Shown: positions 42,685-51,243 of the stretch, in pieces
Layout: each line of letters opens with the position of its first letter
Numbering within the stretch: the first letter of the stretch is position 1
Assembly: GCA_964352225.1 (NCBI GenBank)
Contig: CAYGRM010000002.1
Span: 1 to 64,000, forward strand
Direction: 5' to 3'
DNA: 64,000 nucleotides
From: CAJQQY01 sp964352225
GTDB taxonomy: Bacteria; Bacteroidota; Bacteroidia; Chitinophagales; Saprospiraceae
Made by a program: the position numbers and the translations under genes
The notes under the pieces: model-generated
What the model saw: the letters and a program-made list of their open reading frames with translations, nothing else
What the model was told of the DNA's origin: nothing
Databases searched by the model: none

Positions 42685-43763
42685 AGGAAATAATCAATAC
42701 ATATAAAGATGTCATTATTCAGATTGCTACTCCCTATAGTACAGGCACAGGTTTTTATTTAAAGAATGAAAATCTAATTGTGACAAATGAGCATGTCATT
42801 AGAGATAATCGAGAAGTGGTCATTAATGGGGAAGGTTTTGAAAAACAAATGACGAAAGTGATCTTCTCGGATATTCGTCATGACTTAGCTTTTTTGCAAG
42901 CCCCTGAAATTATCGAAGCACCCGCAGTCAGATTATTTAAAGGAAAGGAAATAGAAAGAGGAGAAATAGTGATTGCTGCAGGTCATCCATTTGGTTTGAA
43001 ATATTCAGCGACCCAAGGAATTGTTTCCAACATTGAAGAAGAGAAAAATGACCTTGTTTACATTCAACATGATGCGGCACTCAATCCTGGAAATAGTGGT
43101 GGACCACTCATTAATAAAAATGGAGAAATCGTAGGGATCAATACTTTTATTATTCAAAATGGGAACAACGTTGGATTTTCGCTTCCCGTAAGCTATCTGC
43201 AGAAAACTATTAAAGAATTTCAAGAAGGTGAAAACCAAATTAGCATTCGTTGCAGCTCTTGTTCTAATGTTGTCTTTGAAAAAAAAGTAGAGGGAAACTA
43301 TTGTCCACATTGTGGAGCGAAAATTCAGATGCCTTCTAAAATTGAAGAATACGAAGCACTCGGAGTTTCAAAAACAATGGAACAGTTGCTTGATTCAATG
43401 GGACATAATGTAGGACTTTCTAGAATTGGCCCAAATCATTGGGAAATCATTGAAGGAAGTGCTAATATTAAAATTTCATATCACGAAAAAACTGGGCTAA
43501 TTATGGGAGATGCCTCCCTCTGCTCTTTACCTAAAAAAAATATAAATCCCCTCTACGAATACCTTTTGAAACAAAACTATGAAATTGAAGGCTTGACTTT
43601 TAGCATCAAAGAGAATGATATAGTTCTATCTTTGCTTATTTATGATCGTTATTTGAATATGGATACAGGAACTAAGTTATTCAAATACCTTTTTGAAAAA
43701 GCAGATTACTATGATAATATATTAGTGGAAGAATATGGCGCAATTTGGAAAAACGAAGAATAA
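42681..43763 (+). CDS. Cytosolic trypsin-like (S1C) protease with zinc ribbon and YbjN-like C-terminal domain
   Basis: This is a 360-residue serine protease with the triad H38 (TNEHVI), D68 (RHDLAFL) and S139 (NPGNSGGPL), the DegP/HtrA-type S1C arrangement. It lacks a signal peptide, so it should act in the cytosol. After the catalytic domain (1-180) a zinc ribbon follows: C191-xx-C194 ... C208-xx-C211. The C-terminal ~135 residues (NPLYEYLLKQNYEIEGLTFS, IKENDIVLSLLIYDRYLNMD) resemble the domain in the preceding protein. There is no PDZ domain. It overlaps the upstream gene by four bases. It may be a controlled protease paired with a chaperone-like partner. Confidence 0.85.
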   Translation: MKEIINTYKDVIIQIATPYSTGTGFYLKNENLIVTNEHVIRDNREVVINGEGFEKQMTKVIFSDIRHDLAFLQAPEIIEAPAVRLFKGKEIERGEIVIAAGHPFGLKYSATQGIVSNIEEEKNDLVYIQHDAALNPGNSGGPLINKNGEIVGINTFIIQNGNNVGFSLPVSYLQKTIKEFQEGENQISIRCSSCSNVVFEKKVEGNYCPHCGAKIQMPSKIEEYEALGVSKTMEQLLDSMGHNVGLSRIGPNHWEIIEGSANIKISYHEKTGLIMGDASLCSLPKKNINPLYEYLLKQNYEIEGLTFSIKENDIVLSLLIYDRYLNMDTGTKLFKYLFEKADYYDNILVEEYGAIWKNEE

Positions 43764-44074
43764 TATTGATTTCCTTTGAAACTCCATTTTTTTATTCTTT
43801 TTTTGAAAAAAATAAAAAACAAAACTGTAGGCAGCAGTTTTTCGCCAAAAAGTATCTAAAACAAAACAAAGGCAAGGTGTTTTGAAATATGAGTAAAAAT
43901 AATACGTTGATTAAACATGCAAAAAATGTCGTAGATTAGGTAACTATTTATTTATCAACGTTTCATTATTAATTGATTTTACCTATTTTTACAAACTATT
44001 GTATAATCACCTAGCGTAAAATCCCTTGTCCACATTTTTTAATTAACTACTTAACAGGTTCAAATTACTGATTC
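43764..44074. other. 311-bp intergenic region upstream of PorP/SprF gene
   Basis: No gene is visible here. It contains an 8-base inverted pair ACGTTGAT (43904-43911) / ATCAACGT (43954-43961), extendable to 11 with one bulge, and an AT-rich tail. It probably holds the porP/sprF promoter; I could not pick a convincing -33/-7 pair. Confidence 0.5.
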
Positions 44075-45124
44075 ATGAAAAGTTTGAAACAACTATTTAT
44101 TATTTTATTTGCTGTGATGGGAACAGCAACCTTGACTGCACAAGACATACATTTCTCACAATTCTATTCCTCCCCATTAAATCTAAATCCAGCATTAACG
44201 GGTGTAATGAACTGTAATGTTCGTTTAACAGGAAATTACCGTAATCAATGGGCAAGTGTCTTGAAAGCAAATGCCTTTTCTACTTATTCAGTATCATACG
44301 ATCAACGGATTCCTGTTGGTAGAAGTGATTTCTTTGGAGTAGGTGGTACTTTCTGGGGAGACAGGGCCGGTGAATCTAACTTCGCAACTCTTCAAGGAAG
44401 ATTATCTTTATCATATAGCAAAAAAATGAGTGGAGGTCGAAAATCAGGGAACTACTTAGTTGTAGGTGCTGACGCCGGAGCTTCTCAAAGAAGTATTGAT
44501 TTTTTAAACCTTCGATATGGGGCCCAACACGATGGACAAGGAGGATTCGATTCAAGCTTACCGACTAATGAAGTATTTAACAATGATAACTTTATTTTTG
44601 CTGATATCTCTGCAGGTTTATTATGGTTTTCAGTTTTTGATGAAGACAATAATTTCTACATAGGTGGTGCTTTTAGTCACTTAAATAGAGCCAACCAATC
44701 TTTTAACGAAGATCGATTTGAAGAATTGTATAGCAAATTTACCATCCACGCAGGTGGTGAGTTCATGGTTTCCGACCGAGTAGGATTGGTTCCTGGCGTT
44801 GTTTCTTTCTTCCAAGGACCTTCATTTCAGTTGAATACTGGAACAAGTTTAAAGTTCCTTTTGGGAAAAAGTAAAAATTTACAACAAGCTTTCCAGATTG
44901 GAGCTTGGTACCGTATTGCTAATCATTTCAATGATGCGATCACCTCAGATGCATTCATTCTTTCAACTAAATTTGATTATGAGCAATTTTCTATCGGATT
45001 TAGCTACGATATAAACGTATCTAGCTTACGACCTGCAAGTAATTCAAATGGAGCATTTGAGTTTGCCATGACTTACAAAATCTGTGGACCAGAGGTAAGA
45101 AATGTTTACTGTCCTAATTTCTAG
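44075..45124 (+). CDS. PorP/SprF-family type IX secretion membrane protein
   Basis: A 349-residue outer membrane protein with signal peptide (MKSLKQLFIILFAVMGTATLTAQ) and the family start DIHFSQFYSSPLNLNPALTG, then NYRNQWASVL and VSYDQRIPVG. The end FEFAMTYKICGPEVRNVYCPNF fits the PorP/SprF beta-barrel group. These proteins assist secretion or surface attachment of T9SS cargo, usually encoded beside a large CTD-bearing adhesin. No such partner is adjacent here. It is probably monocistronic, with a strong terminator after it. Confidence 0.93.
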   Translation: MKSLKQLFIILFAVMGTATLTAQDIHFSQFYSSPLNLNPALTGVMNCNVRLTGNYRNQWASVLKANAFSTYSVSYDQRIPVGRSDFFGVGGTFWGDRAGESNFATLQGRLSLSYSKKMSGGRKSGNYLVVGADAGASQRSIDFLNLRYGAQHDGQGGFDSSLPTNEVFNNDNFIFADISAGLLWFSVFDEDNNFYIGGAFSHLNRANQSFNEDRFEELYSKFTIHAGGEFMVSDRVGLVPGVVSFFQGPSFQLNTGTSLKFLLGKSKNLQQAFQIGAWYRIANHFNDAITSDAFILSTKFDYEQFSIGFSYDINVSSLRPASNSNGAFEFAMTYKICGPEVRNVYCPNF

Positions 45125-45518
45125 GAAAGTATCAAAATAAATATTTCAAGTTTTTTCCTGAAATATTAAAGAAAAATATTATTTTTACATCTCAAAGAGA
45201 TGTCTCCTTAACTAACACTTTATAGGAGACATCTCTTTTTATTTTGGTGAAAATGATCTCTTTTTTCAATTAAAAAAAGAAAATGATGAATATAGAGAAG
45301 GAAATTGTATTTATTTTTTCCATGTTCATCAGAATAAAATATTAACTTTCAGTCTGCTTTGGGAGAACAAACAGTCTGAAAGAGTAAAAAGGCGAGTCAA
45401 AAGCCAGTAATGTGATTTACCTATTCAGAGTATGGTTATTGGGAAAAATAAAAAACATACTGATTAGTTAATACTGATTTTGACTCTTCTATTCAATCAT
45501 TCCAAAAAAAATTAAGAC
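45125..45518. other. 394-bp intergenic region before bactofilin
   Basis: No gene is seen. It holds the porP terminator (45194-45241), a hairpin CTTTCAG / CTGAAAG near 45350-45382, and a distant pair GAGTCAAAA (45393) / TTTTGACTC (45477). The last could be a structured bactofilin leader. Confidence 0.45.
45194..45241 (+). terminator. Terminator after PorP/SprF gene
   Basis: AAAGAGATGTCTCCT and AGGAGACATCTCTTT are perfect 15-bp arms around a ~15-base loop, followed by TTTTTATTTTGG. It lies ~70 bp past the stop. Confidence 0.88.
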
Positions 45519-46007
45519 ATGTTTGGTAGTAAAAAAAATGAAGCAACTCTTGCATCTAACAACAAAAATTCAGCACCATCAAGTACTTCTAATGCTTTAA
45601 ACAGTCTGGTAAAAGGAACAAAAGTAGAAGGTACTGTTTCTTCAGAAAGTGATATTAGAGTTGACGGAATCATCGTTGGTACATTAATCTGTAAAGCCAA
45701 AGTCATCATCGGCCCAACAGGAGCAATCGAAGGTGATGTTCAATGCGAAAATGCAGTTATCGAAGGTCGATTTGAAGGAAGTCTAAAAGTAAACCAACTA
45801 CTGACTGTAAAAGATACAGCTCAAGTACATGGTGATGTAAATACAAATAAATTATTGGTTCAATCTGGTGCTACATTTAATGTAACTTGCCGAATGGGAG
45901 CTGGCAAAAATAACGTTGGAGCTGCCCCTGTGAAAAAAATGAATCAAGGAAATGGAAATCAAAGTCAACAAGCAATTGGACAAAAAGCAACCCAAAAAGT
46001 CGGATAA
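45519..46007 (+). CDS. Bactofilin (polymer-forming cytoskeletal protein)
   Basis: This 162-residue protein has the right-handed beta-helix bactofilin core (about 28-125): VKGTKVEGTVSSESDIRVDG, then GPTGAIEGDVQCENAVIEGR and AQVHGDVNTNKLLVQSGA. Flexible Asn/Ser-rich tails lie at both ends. Bactofilins self-assemble without nucleotide and organise cell-wall or polar machinery. Its 3' end overlaps the atpZ start by 56 bp, implying coupling. Bactofilin followed by atpZ is the usual Bacteroidota order at the start of the ATP synthase locus. Confidence 0.93.
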   Translation: MFGSKKNEATLASNNKNSAPSSTSNALNSLVKGTKVEGTVSSESDIRVDGIIVGTLICKAKVIIGPTGAIEGDVQCENAVIEGRFEGSLKVNQLLTVKDTAQVHGDVNTNKLLVQSGATFNVTCRMGAGKNNVGAAPVKKMNQGNGNQSQQAIGQKATQKVG

Positions 46008-46182
46008 TGCCTATCTAAAGTATTCAGGATTAGCATTCCAATTAGCAGCTACTATTGGGGTAGGTGCTTTTATTGGATTTAAGTTAGATGAATGGGCTAA
46101 TTTTGAAAAACAATATTTAACTGCATTATTTGCTATACTTTTTACCTTAGCAGGTCTATATATTGCCTTAAAAGATTTGTAG
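45952..46182 (+). CDS. AtpZ/AtpI-family small membrane protein
   Basis: The 76-residue protein has two TM segments: FQLAATIGVGAFIGFKLDEW and ALFAILFTLAGLYIALKDL. These match AtpZ, an accessory of F-type ATP synthase assembly and Mg/K import. The ATG at 45952 overlaps bactofilin by 56 bp; a TTG at 45976 would give the shorter N-terminus DKKQPKKSDNAYLKYSG, closer to family length. The TAG stop is followed at once by a long hairpin. Confidence 0.85.
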   Translation: MEIKVNKQLDKKQPKKSDNAYLKYSGLAFQLAATIGVGAFIGFKLDEWANFEKQYLTALFAILFTLAGLYIALKDL

Positions 46183-46248
46183 TTTTGGGTTTAGAATGAA
46201 TGAATTTTAATACCTACATTAAAATGTATTCATTCTAAATCCAAAATC
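46183..46248. repeat. Long hairpin between atpZ and the AtpI-like gene
   Basis: Bases 46183-46210 pair with 46219-46248, including the core TTTAGAATGAAT / ATTCATTCTAAA and TTAAAAT at the apex. It begins one base after the atpZ stop. It may be an intra-operon attenuator or a dispersed repeat. Confidence 0.8.
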
Positions 46249-46258
46249 TAAAATAATA

Positions 46259-46642
46259 ATGAAACATCGCACCTTCTTAATCCAGCTTGTTACTCTTTCA
46301 CTAGTTTCATTTCTCCTTCTTTTCTTTATTAATAAACTACCTCAGTTCACCCCTTTTCAAACATTCTCATATATCAGTTGTTTTTCATTTATTATATTTA
46401 GTGCAATAATGTATTTTCTAGCATCCAGAGCCGCAGTAAGTTCTGACAAAAATCTATTCTTGCAGCAAGTATTATTAACCACCTCTCTGAAAATGGCATT
46501 ATGCATTTTTGTCATAGTTGGTTATTTCAAATTAGCAGAACCATCTTCCAAAATGTATGCTATCCCATTTCTGATAGTTTACCTGATATTTACTATTTTT
46601 GAGACTTATTTTATGATGAAATTGAGTAAAGTAAAAAATTAA
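46259..46642 (+). CDS. Four-TM membrane protein, probable AtpI-like ATP synthase accessory
   Basis: This 127-residue hydrophobic protein has four predicted TM helices: LVTLSLVSFLLLFFI, YISCFSFIIFSAIMYFLA, SLKMALCIFVIVGYF and IPFLIVYLIFTIFETYFMM. In Bacteroidota, a protein of this size and topology lies between atpZ and atpB; that position is the main reason for the call. atpB and the other subunits do not follow: a BCCP gene starts four bases after its stop. Confidence in the function is low. Confidence 0.6.
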   Translation: MKHRTFLIQLVTLSLVSFLLLFFINKLPQFTPFQTFSYISCFSFIIFSAIMYFLASRAAVSSDKNLFLQQVLLTTSLKMALCIFVIVGYFKLAEPSSKMYAIPFLIVYLIFTIFETYFMMKLSKVKN

Positions 46643-46646
46643 CCTC

Positions 46647-47135
46647 ATGGAGAAAAACAACTATAAAGTAAGAGTAGACGAACAGTCAGAATTTGAATTC
46701 GATGCTACTCAAATGAATAATTTTGATTTTGTAAAAGAACAGGATGGGCAATTCCATATTTTAAAAAATAACAAAGCTTTTCGTGCGGAAATCGTTGAAG
46801 CTAACTTTTCTAACAAGACATTTACCATCAAAGTAAATGGTAATCCTTACCAAATCAAGGTGGCAGATCGTTTCGATCAATTGGTCAATCAGTTAGGTCT
46901 TTCCGTAGTGAATACTCAAAAAGTTACTGACGTAAAAGCTCCGATGCCTGGTCTAGTTCTAGGGGTTTCTGTCGAAGTTGGACAAACCGTTCAAAAAGGA
47001 GATGGCTTGCTGATTCTCGAAGCTATGAAAATGGAAAATGTTATTAAGTCTGTTGGGGAAGGAATAGTCAAAGCAATTCATGTTGATCAAGGGAAAGCAG
47101 TTGAGAAAGGACAACTCCTCATCGAAATGGAATAG
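46647..47135 (+). CDS. Biotin carboxyl carrier protein-like subunit
   Basis: The C-terminal biotinyl domain has the biotinylation motif EAMKMEN, with K128. It is preceded by VKAPMPGLVLGVSVEVGQTV. The N-terminal ~90 residues resemble the linker domain of acyl-CoA carboxylase BCCP subunits (methylmalonyl/propionyl-CoA carboxylase or decarboxylase type), not the classical AccB N-terminus. The partner carboxyltransferase and biotin carboxylase genes are not nearby, so its holoenzyme is unknown. It starts four bases after the AtpI-like gene, suggesting an operon. Confidence 0.88.
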   Translation: MEKNNYKVRVDEQSEFEFDATQMNNFDFVKEQDGQFHILKNNKAFRAEIVEANFSNKTFTIKVNGNPYQIKVADRFDQLVNQLGLSVVNTQKVTDVKAPMPGLVLGVSVEVGQTVQKGDGLLILEAMKMENVIKSVGEGIVKAIHVDQGKAVEKGQLLIEME

Positions 47136-47168
47136 AAATAAGTTGATAAACATTTTCACTTTTCTCAA

Positions 47169-49631
47169 ATGCATGATATTCGGAAGATAGCTGAAGTGAC
47201 GAGTGGGATTTTTTTGAAAAAAAAGGTCTTAGATGCTTCCATTGAACATTTGTTATTTGACAGCCGTCAAGTTAATTTTCCTACCTCTTCTTTATTTTTT
47301 GCCATTCAGGGGGAACGCCGAGATGGACATGACTTTATCAAACAACTTTACGATAAAGGTGTCTACAATTTCATCGTTGATAAAAAAATTGCCACTCGCT
47401 CATTCCCTAAAGCAAATTTTATCCTTGTAAAAAAATCAGTCCTTGCGCTTCAGCAACTTGCACTATTTCATCGCAATCAATTTTCGTTAAAGTCAATCGG
47501 CATCACCGGTAGTAATGGAAAAACTATTGTGAAAGAATGGCTCCTACAATTTTTACAAAATGATCATCAAGTCGTTGCAAGTCCTAAAAGTTACAACTCT
47601 CAAATAGGTGTCCCTATGTCCGTTTTTTTAATTAGAAAGGAACACACACTTGGAATATTTGAAGCAGGAATTTCTACCACAAATGAAATGCAATTCTCTG
47701 AAAAAATAATCCAACCAGAGATTGGAATTTTTACAAATATTGGAGATGCACATAGTGAAGGTTTCAAAAATATTGAGGAGAAATTAGATGAAAAACTTAA
47801 GTTATTTAAAAATTGTACAACTATAGTTTTCTGCAAAGACAATGCATTGGTCAATGAACATATGCAAAAACTTGGTGAAAAGAATCTATTTGATTGGTCA
47901 AAAAAAGGTAAAGCAAAACTTCAAATAACCTCAACTTCTAAACAAAAACAGCGAACTAAAATCGATGGGATTTTTAATGAAAAGAAAATCTCTATCACGA
48001 TTCCATTTACTGATGAAGCGTCTATTGAAAATGCCATCCATTGTTGGGCCTTTTTACTTTTTTTTAAGAAAAAAAATACTTGGATTGCTCAAAAAATCCA
48101 ACAGCTTCGGCCTGTCCCTATGCGCCTCGAAATTAAAGAAGGCATCAATCATTGTGTCATTATCAATGATAGTTATAATGCAGATTTGACTGCTTTAAAA
48201 ATCGCACTTAATCATCTCGAACAACAAGGAAAATTAAAAAAACGAACGCTTATTCTTTCCGATATTTTGCAAGTGGAAATGAGTACAAAAGACTTGTACC
48301 AAACAATTGCCCATCTCATCGAAGACAAAAAAATATCAAGAGTACTCGGAATTGGTCAACATGTCTTTACGCTAAAAAAATATTTAAGTAAAAAAATAAA
48401 AACACAATTTTTTGAAACTACTTTAGATTTTTTGAAAAAAGTACAACCAACAGACTTTCAAAATGAAAACGTTCTTTTAAAAGGTGCTCGCCCATTTGAA
48501 TTTGAAAAGATCGCAGAACGACTTTCCAAGAAAAATCACAATACTATTTTAGAAATAGACCTGAATGCTTTAGTTTTAAACCTCAACGTTTATAATAGTT
48601 TTTTGAAACCAAATACAAAACTCATTGCGATGGTCAAAGCTTCTGCCTACGGAAGCGGGAGTGTGGAAGTAGCTAAACTTTTGGAATTTCAAAAAGTAGA
48701 TTACTTTGCTGTTGCCTATGCGGATGAAGGAGTGGAACTACGTAAAGCAGGTATTCAATTACCTATTTTAGTTTTGAATCCTGAGGAAGCCGTTTTTGAA
48801 GTTTTGGAAAAACAGAATTTAGAAGCGGAAATTTATAGTTTAGAATTATTAGAAAAGTTCATTCAATATTTTTCTAATAAAAAATCTAACATCTTGATTC
48901 ATTTAAAATTCGATACGGGAATGCGGCGGCTAGGTTTTGAAGAAAAAGATTTAGATAATGTGATCTCTATTTTGAAAAAAAATACACACATAAAAATTCA
49001 ATCTATCTTTTCTCATTTAGTCGGAAGTGAGGCAAATGAGCATGATAATTTTACCAAAAAGCAAGTAGCTCTTTTTCAAAAAATGTATGATAAAATTTGC
49101 GCTGAATTAAAAATTCGTCCCATGCGACATATTTTAAATTCAAGTGGAATTAATCGTTTTCCCCAATATCAAATGGAAATGGTTCGATTGGGAATTGGTT
49201 TGTATGGAATTGATTCAAGTCAAACTATTCAAAATCAATTACAAAAAGTACACACGCTCAAAGCGAGCATCTCTCAAATAAAAAATATCACCAAGGGAGA
49301 AACCATTGGATACGGTAGAAAAGGTAAAGCAAAAAAAGCGATGCGAATAGCTACGATAAGTATCGGTTATGCTGATGGTTTGATGCGTTCGGCAGGTAAT
49401 GGAAACTTTAGTGTTATGATTCAAGGAAAACGTGCAGACATTGTTGGAAACATCTGTATGGATATGTGCATGGTAGATGTCACAGAAATTCCTGAGGCGG
49501 CAACGGGTGATGAAGTAATCATTTTTGGAGAAAATCCAACTGTTGAGGAGTTAGCGAAAGTAATGGGAACGATTCCTTATGAGATTTTCCCAATCATCTC
49601 TAGCAGAGTAAAACGAGTTTATTTATACTAG
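47169..49631 (+). CDS. Bifunctional MurF / alanine racemase
   Basis: This is an 820-residue fusion that supplies D-Ala and adds D-Ala-D-Ala to UDP-MurNAc-tripeptide. Residues ~1-450 are a Mur ligase with the P-loop GSNGKT (114-119), preceded by LKSIGIT, and a central NDSYNADLTALKIALNHLE. Residues ~457-820 are alanine racemase (ILEIDLNALVLNLNVYNS), with the PLP lysine in IAMVKASAYGSG, the catalytic Tyr in GYGRKGKA, and the C-terminal ADIVGNICMDMCMVDVT. The fusion is known in Bacteroidota. The gene follows BCCP by 33 bp. Confidence 0.95.
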   Translation: MHDIRKIAEVTSGIFLKKKVLDASIEHLLFDSRQVNFPTSSLFFAIQGERRDGHDFIKQLYDKGVYNFIVDKKIATRSFPKANFILVKKSVLALQQLALFHRNQFSLKSIGITGSNGKTIVKEWLLQFLQNDHQVVASPKSYNSQIGVPMSVFLIRKEHTLGIFEAGISTTNEMQFSEKIIQPEIGIFTNIGDAHSEGFKNIEEKLDEKLKLFKNCTTIVFCKDNALVNEHMQKLGEKNLFDWSKKGKAKLQITSTSKQKQRTKIDGIFNEKKISITIPFTDEASIENAIHCWAFLLFFKKKNTWIAQKIQQLRPVPMRLEIKEGINHCVIINDSYNADLTALKIALNHLEQQGKLKKRTLILSDILQVEMSTKDLYQTIAHLIEDKKISRVLGIGQHVFTLKKYLSKKIKTQFFETTLDFLKKVQPTDFQNENVLLKGARPFEFEKIAERLSKKNHNTILEIDLNALVLNLNVYNSFLKPNTKLIAMVKASAYGSGSVEVAKLLEFQKVDYFAVAYADEGVELRKAGIQLPILVLNPEEAVFEVLEKQNLEAEIYSLELLEKFIQYFSNKKSNILIHLKFDTGMRRLGFEEKDLDNVISILKKNTHIKIQSIFSHLVGSEANEHDNFTKKQVALFQKMYDKICAELKIRPMRHILNSSGINRFPQYQMEMVRLGIGLYGIDSSQTIQNQLQKVHTLKASISQIKNITKGETIGYGRKGKAKKAMRIATISIGYADGLMRSAGNGNFSVMIQGKRADIVGNICMDMCMVDVTEIPEAATGDEVIIFGENPTVEELAKVMGTIPYEIFPIISSRVKRVYLY

Positions 49632-49715
49632 TAGGACGAGTTTCCTTTCTTCTACGATGGTCCAGAATCCTAATCTTGGAACGATTCGGAAAATCATTTC
49701 ACATAAATATTGAAT

Positions 49716-50237
49716 ATGGCACTCAATGTAGAAATCAAAGCAAAGTGTAAAAATCCTGCTTCCATTAAAGAAATCTTGGAATCTCAACAAGCAGACTTTA
49801 AAGGTGTGGATCATCAAATTGATACTTACTTTAAAGTACCAAATGGCCGAATGAAATTCCGTGAAGGAAATATTGAAAACTCTTTGATACATTATGATCG
49901 CCCAAATCAGGCCGGTCCAAAAAAGTCAAATTACATTTTATATCATCCACAAGCTGATTCTTCGTTGAAACAATTATTAACCCAAGCGAATGGTGTACTT
50001 GTGGTAGTTGATAAATTGCGTTCAATTTACTTTATTAAAAATGTGAAATTTCATGTTGATGAGGTAGAAAACTTGGGAAGTTTTATGGAAATCGAAGCGA
50101 TTGATTCTGACGGCTCGATTGGTGAGGAAAAACTATTGGAGCAATGTCAATTTTATTTAAATTTGTTCGGAATTCAAGAAGAAGATTTGATTGATCATTC
50201 TTATAGTGATTTATTACTTCACAAAATGGCAATTTGA
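49716..50237 (+). CDS. CYTH (triphosphate tunnel) domain protein, class IV adenylate cyclase-like
   Basis: From the ATG at 49716 it has 173 residues (a TTG two codons upstream is also possible). It starts MALNVEIKAKCKN, the EIKAK strand of the CYTH fold. DTYFKVPNGRMKFREGN follows, then a Tyr/Asp-containing barrel that ends GSFMEIEAIDSDG and EEDLIDHSYSDLL. Members include thiamine triphosphatase, inorganic triphosphatase and CyaB-type cyclases; the activity here is not determined. It is 85 bp downstream of murF-alr. Confidence 0.88.
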   Translation: MALNVEIKAKCKNPASIKEILESQQADFKGVDHQIDTYFKVPNGRMKFREGNIENSLIHYDRPNQAGPKKSNYILYHPQADSSLKQLLTQANGVLVVVDKLRSIYFIKNVKFHVDEVENLGSFMEIEAIDSDGSIGEEKLLEQCQFYLNLFGIQEEDLIDHSYSDLLLHKMAI

Positions 50238-50262
50238 TTCGTTCTTAAATCTGAATATATTG

Positions 50263-50279
50263 ACGACTTTCCAAGTCGT
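50263..50279. repeat. Palindrome ACGACTTTCCAAGTCGT
   Basis: Seven-base arms around TCC lie 8 bp upstream of the mevalonate kinase ATG. The arm sequence matches the ACGACTC/GAGTCGT palindromes at 34044 and 34078. It could occlude the start region or be a REP-like element. Confidence 0.6.
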
Positions 50280-50287
50280 TCTACAAT

Positions 50288-51205
50288 ATGAAAAAATACA
50301 CTTCCAAATTATTATTGTTCGGAGAGCATTCGATTATAAAGGGGTCGCAAGCCCTAGCAATTCCTTTGCTTAATTTTTCAGGAAGCTGGGAATATGCATC
50401 AAAAAATATTGAGGAAAAACAAATGAATTTACCTACTTTCGCCAATTATTTGGAAGCGCTACAAGATGCAGGTGAATTATTATGTAAGCTGGATCTCCAA
50501 CGATTCAAAAGTGAATTGAACAAAGGTCTGTTTTTTAATTCTAATATTCCGACAGGTTATGGCGTAGGAAGTTCGGGAGCCTTGTGTGCAGCACTTTATG
50601 ATACTTTTTGTAATGAAAAATCAGAAAAAGTATCTTCTAATTTTTTGCTCCTAAAAAAAATATTCGCGCAATTAGAAAGTTTTTTCCATGGTTCAAGTTC
50701 AGGTACAGATCCTTTGATTTGTTTTTTAGAGCGAGTCATTTTACTAGAATCAACAGATAAAATTGAGCAAATTAATCTTGACCACCCAACTGGAATGGAT
50801 CAAATTAATCAAGGTCAATTCTTTTTATTAGATACTAAGATGCCCCGTGAGACGGGACCATTTGTCAATATTTTTTTAGAAAAATGTAAAGATCAATATT
50901 ATTTTGCTCGCATTCAATCTGAATTGAACCCTTTGGTAGATGAAGCAATTACTCATTTTTTAAATCATGAAAGGAAAGCATTATTTGAAAGAATTCATGA
51001 AATAGGGTATTTTCAATTCAAGTATTTTCTCGAAATGATTCCGAATGATTTTAGAAAAATTTGGCTAGATGGTTTAGCTGATAATCTTTACAAATTAAAA
51101 TTATGTGGCGCAGGAGGTGGCGGTTTTTTGTTGGGTATGACTTTTGATTTTAATAAATGCCAAGAGCAACTTTCAAACTATAATTTAATTCCTATCAACA
51201 TCTAA
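50288..51205 (+). CDS. Mevalonate kinase (GHMP kinase family)
   Basis: This 305-residue GHMP kinase begins KKYTSKLLLFGEHSIIKGSQ, matching the mevalonate-kinase N-terminus. The central ATP loop is NIPTGYGVGSSGALCAALYD, and the catalytic-region SFFHGSSSGTDPLICFL and C-terminal KLCGAGGGGFLLGM are present. It phosphorylates mevalonate in isoprenoid synthesis, implying the mevalonate rather than the MEP route in this organism. No other MVA gene is in the window. A phosphomevalonate or galactokinase-like specificity cannot be fully excluded. Confidence 0.85.
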   Translation: MKKYTSKLLLFGEHSIIKGSQALAIPLLNFSGSWEYASKNIEEKQMNLPTFANYLEALQDAGELLCKLDLQRFKSELNKGLFFNSNIPTGYGVGSSGALCAALYDTFCNEKSEKVSSNFLLLKKIFAQLESFFHGSSSGTDPLICFLERVILLESTDKIEQINLDHPTGMDQINQGQFFLLDTKMPRETGPFVNIFLEKCKDQYYFARIQSELNPLVDEAITHFLNHERKALFERIHEIGYFQFKYFLEMIPNDFRKIWLDGLADNLYKLKLCGAGGGGFLLGMTFDFNKCQEQLSNYNLIPINI

Positions 51206-51243
51206 GTTCAAATGAACTTAAAATATTAATCCCATATAGATAC

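Noticed and set aside
43904..43961. Operator from ACGTTGAT/ATCAACGT
   Set aside because: Only an 8-base pair across a ~42-base loop in AT-rich DNA; could be chance, so it is noted only within the intergenic description.
44055..44080. A possible tRNA-like GGTTCAAATTAC near the PorP start
   Set aside because: No acceptor stem or anticodon arm can be built around it.
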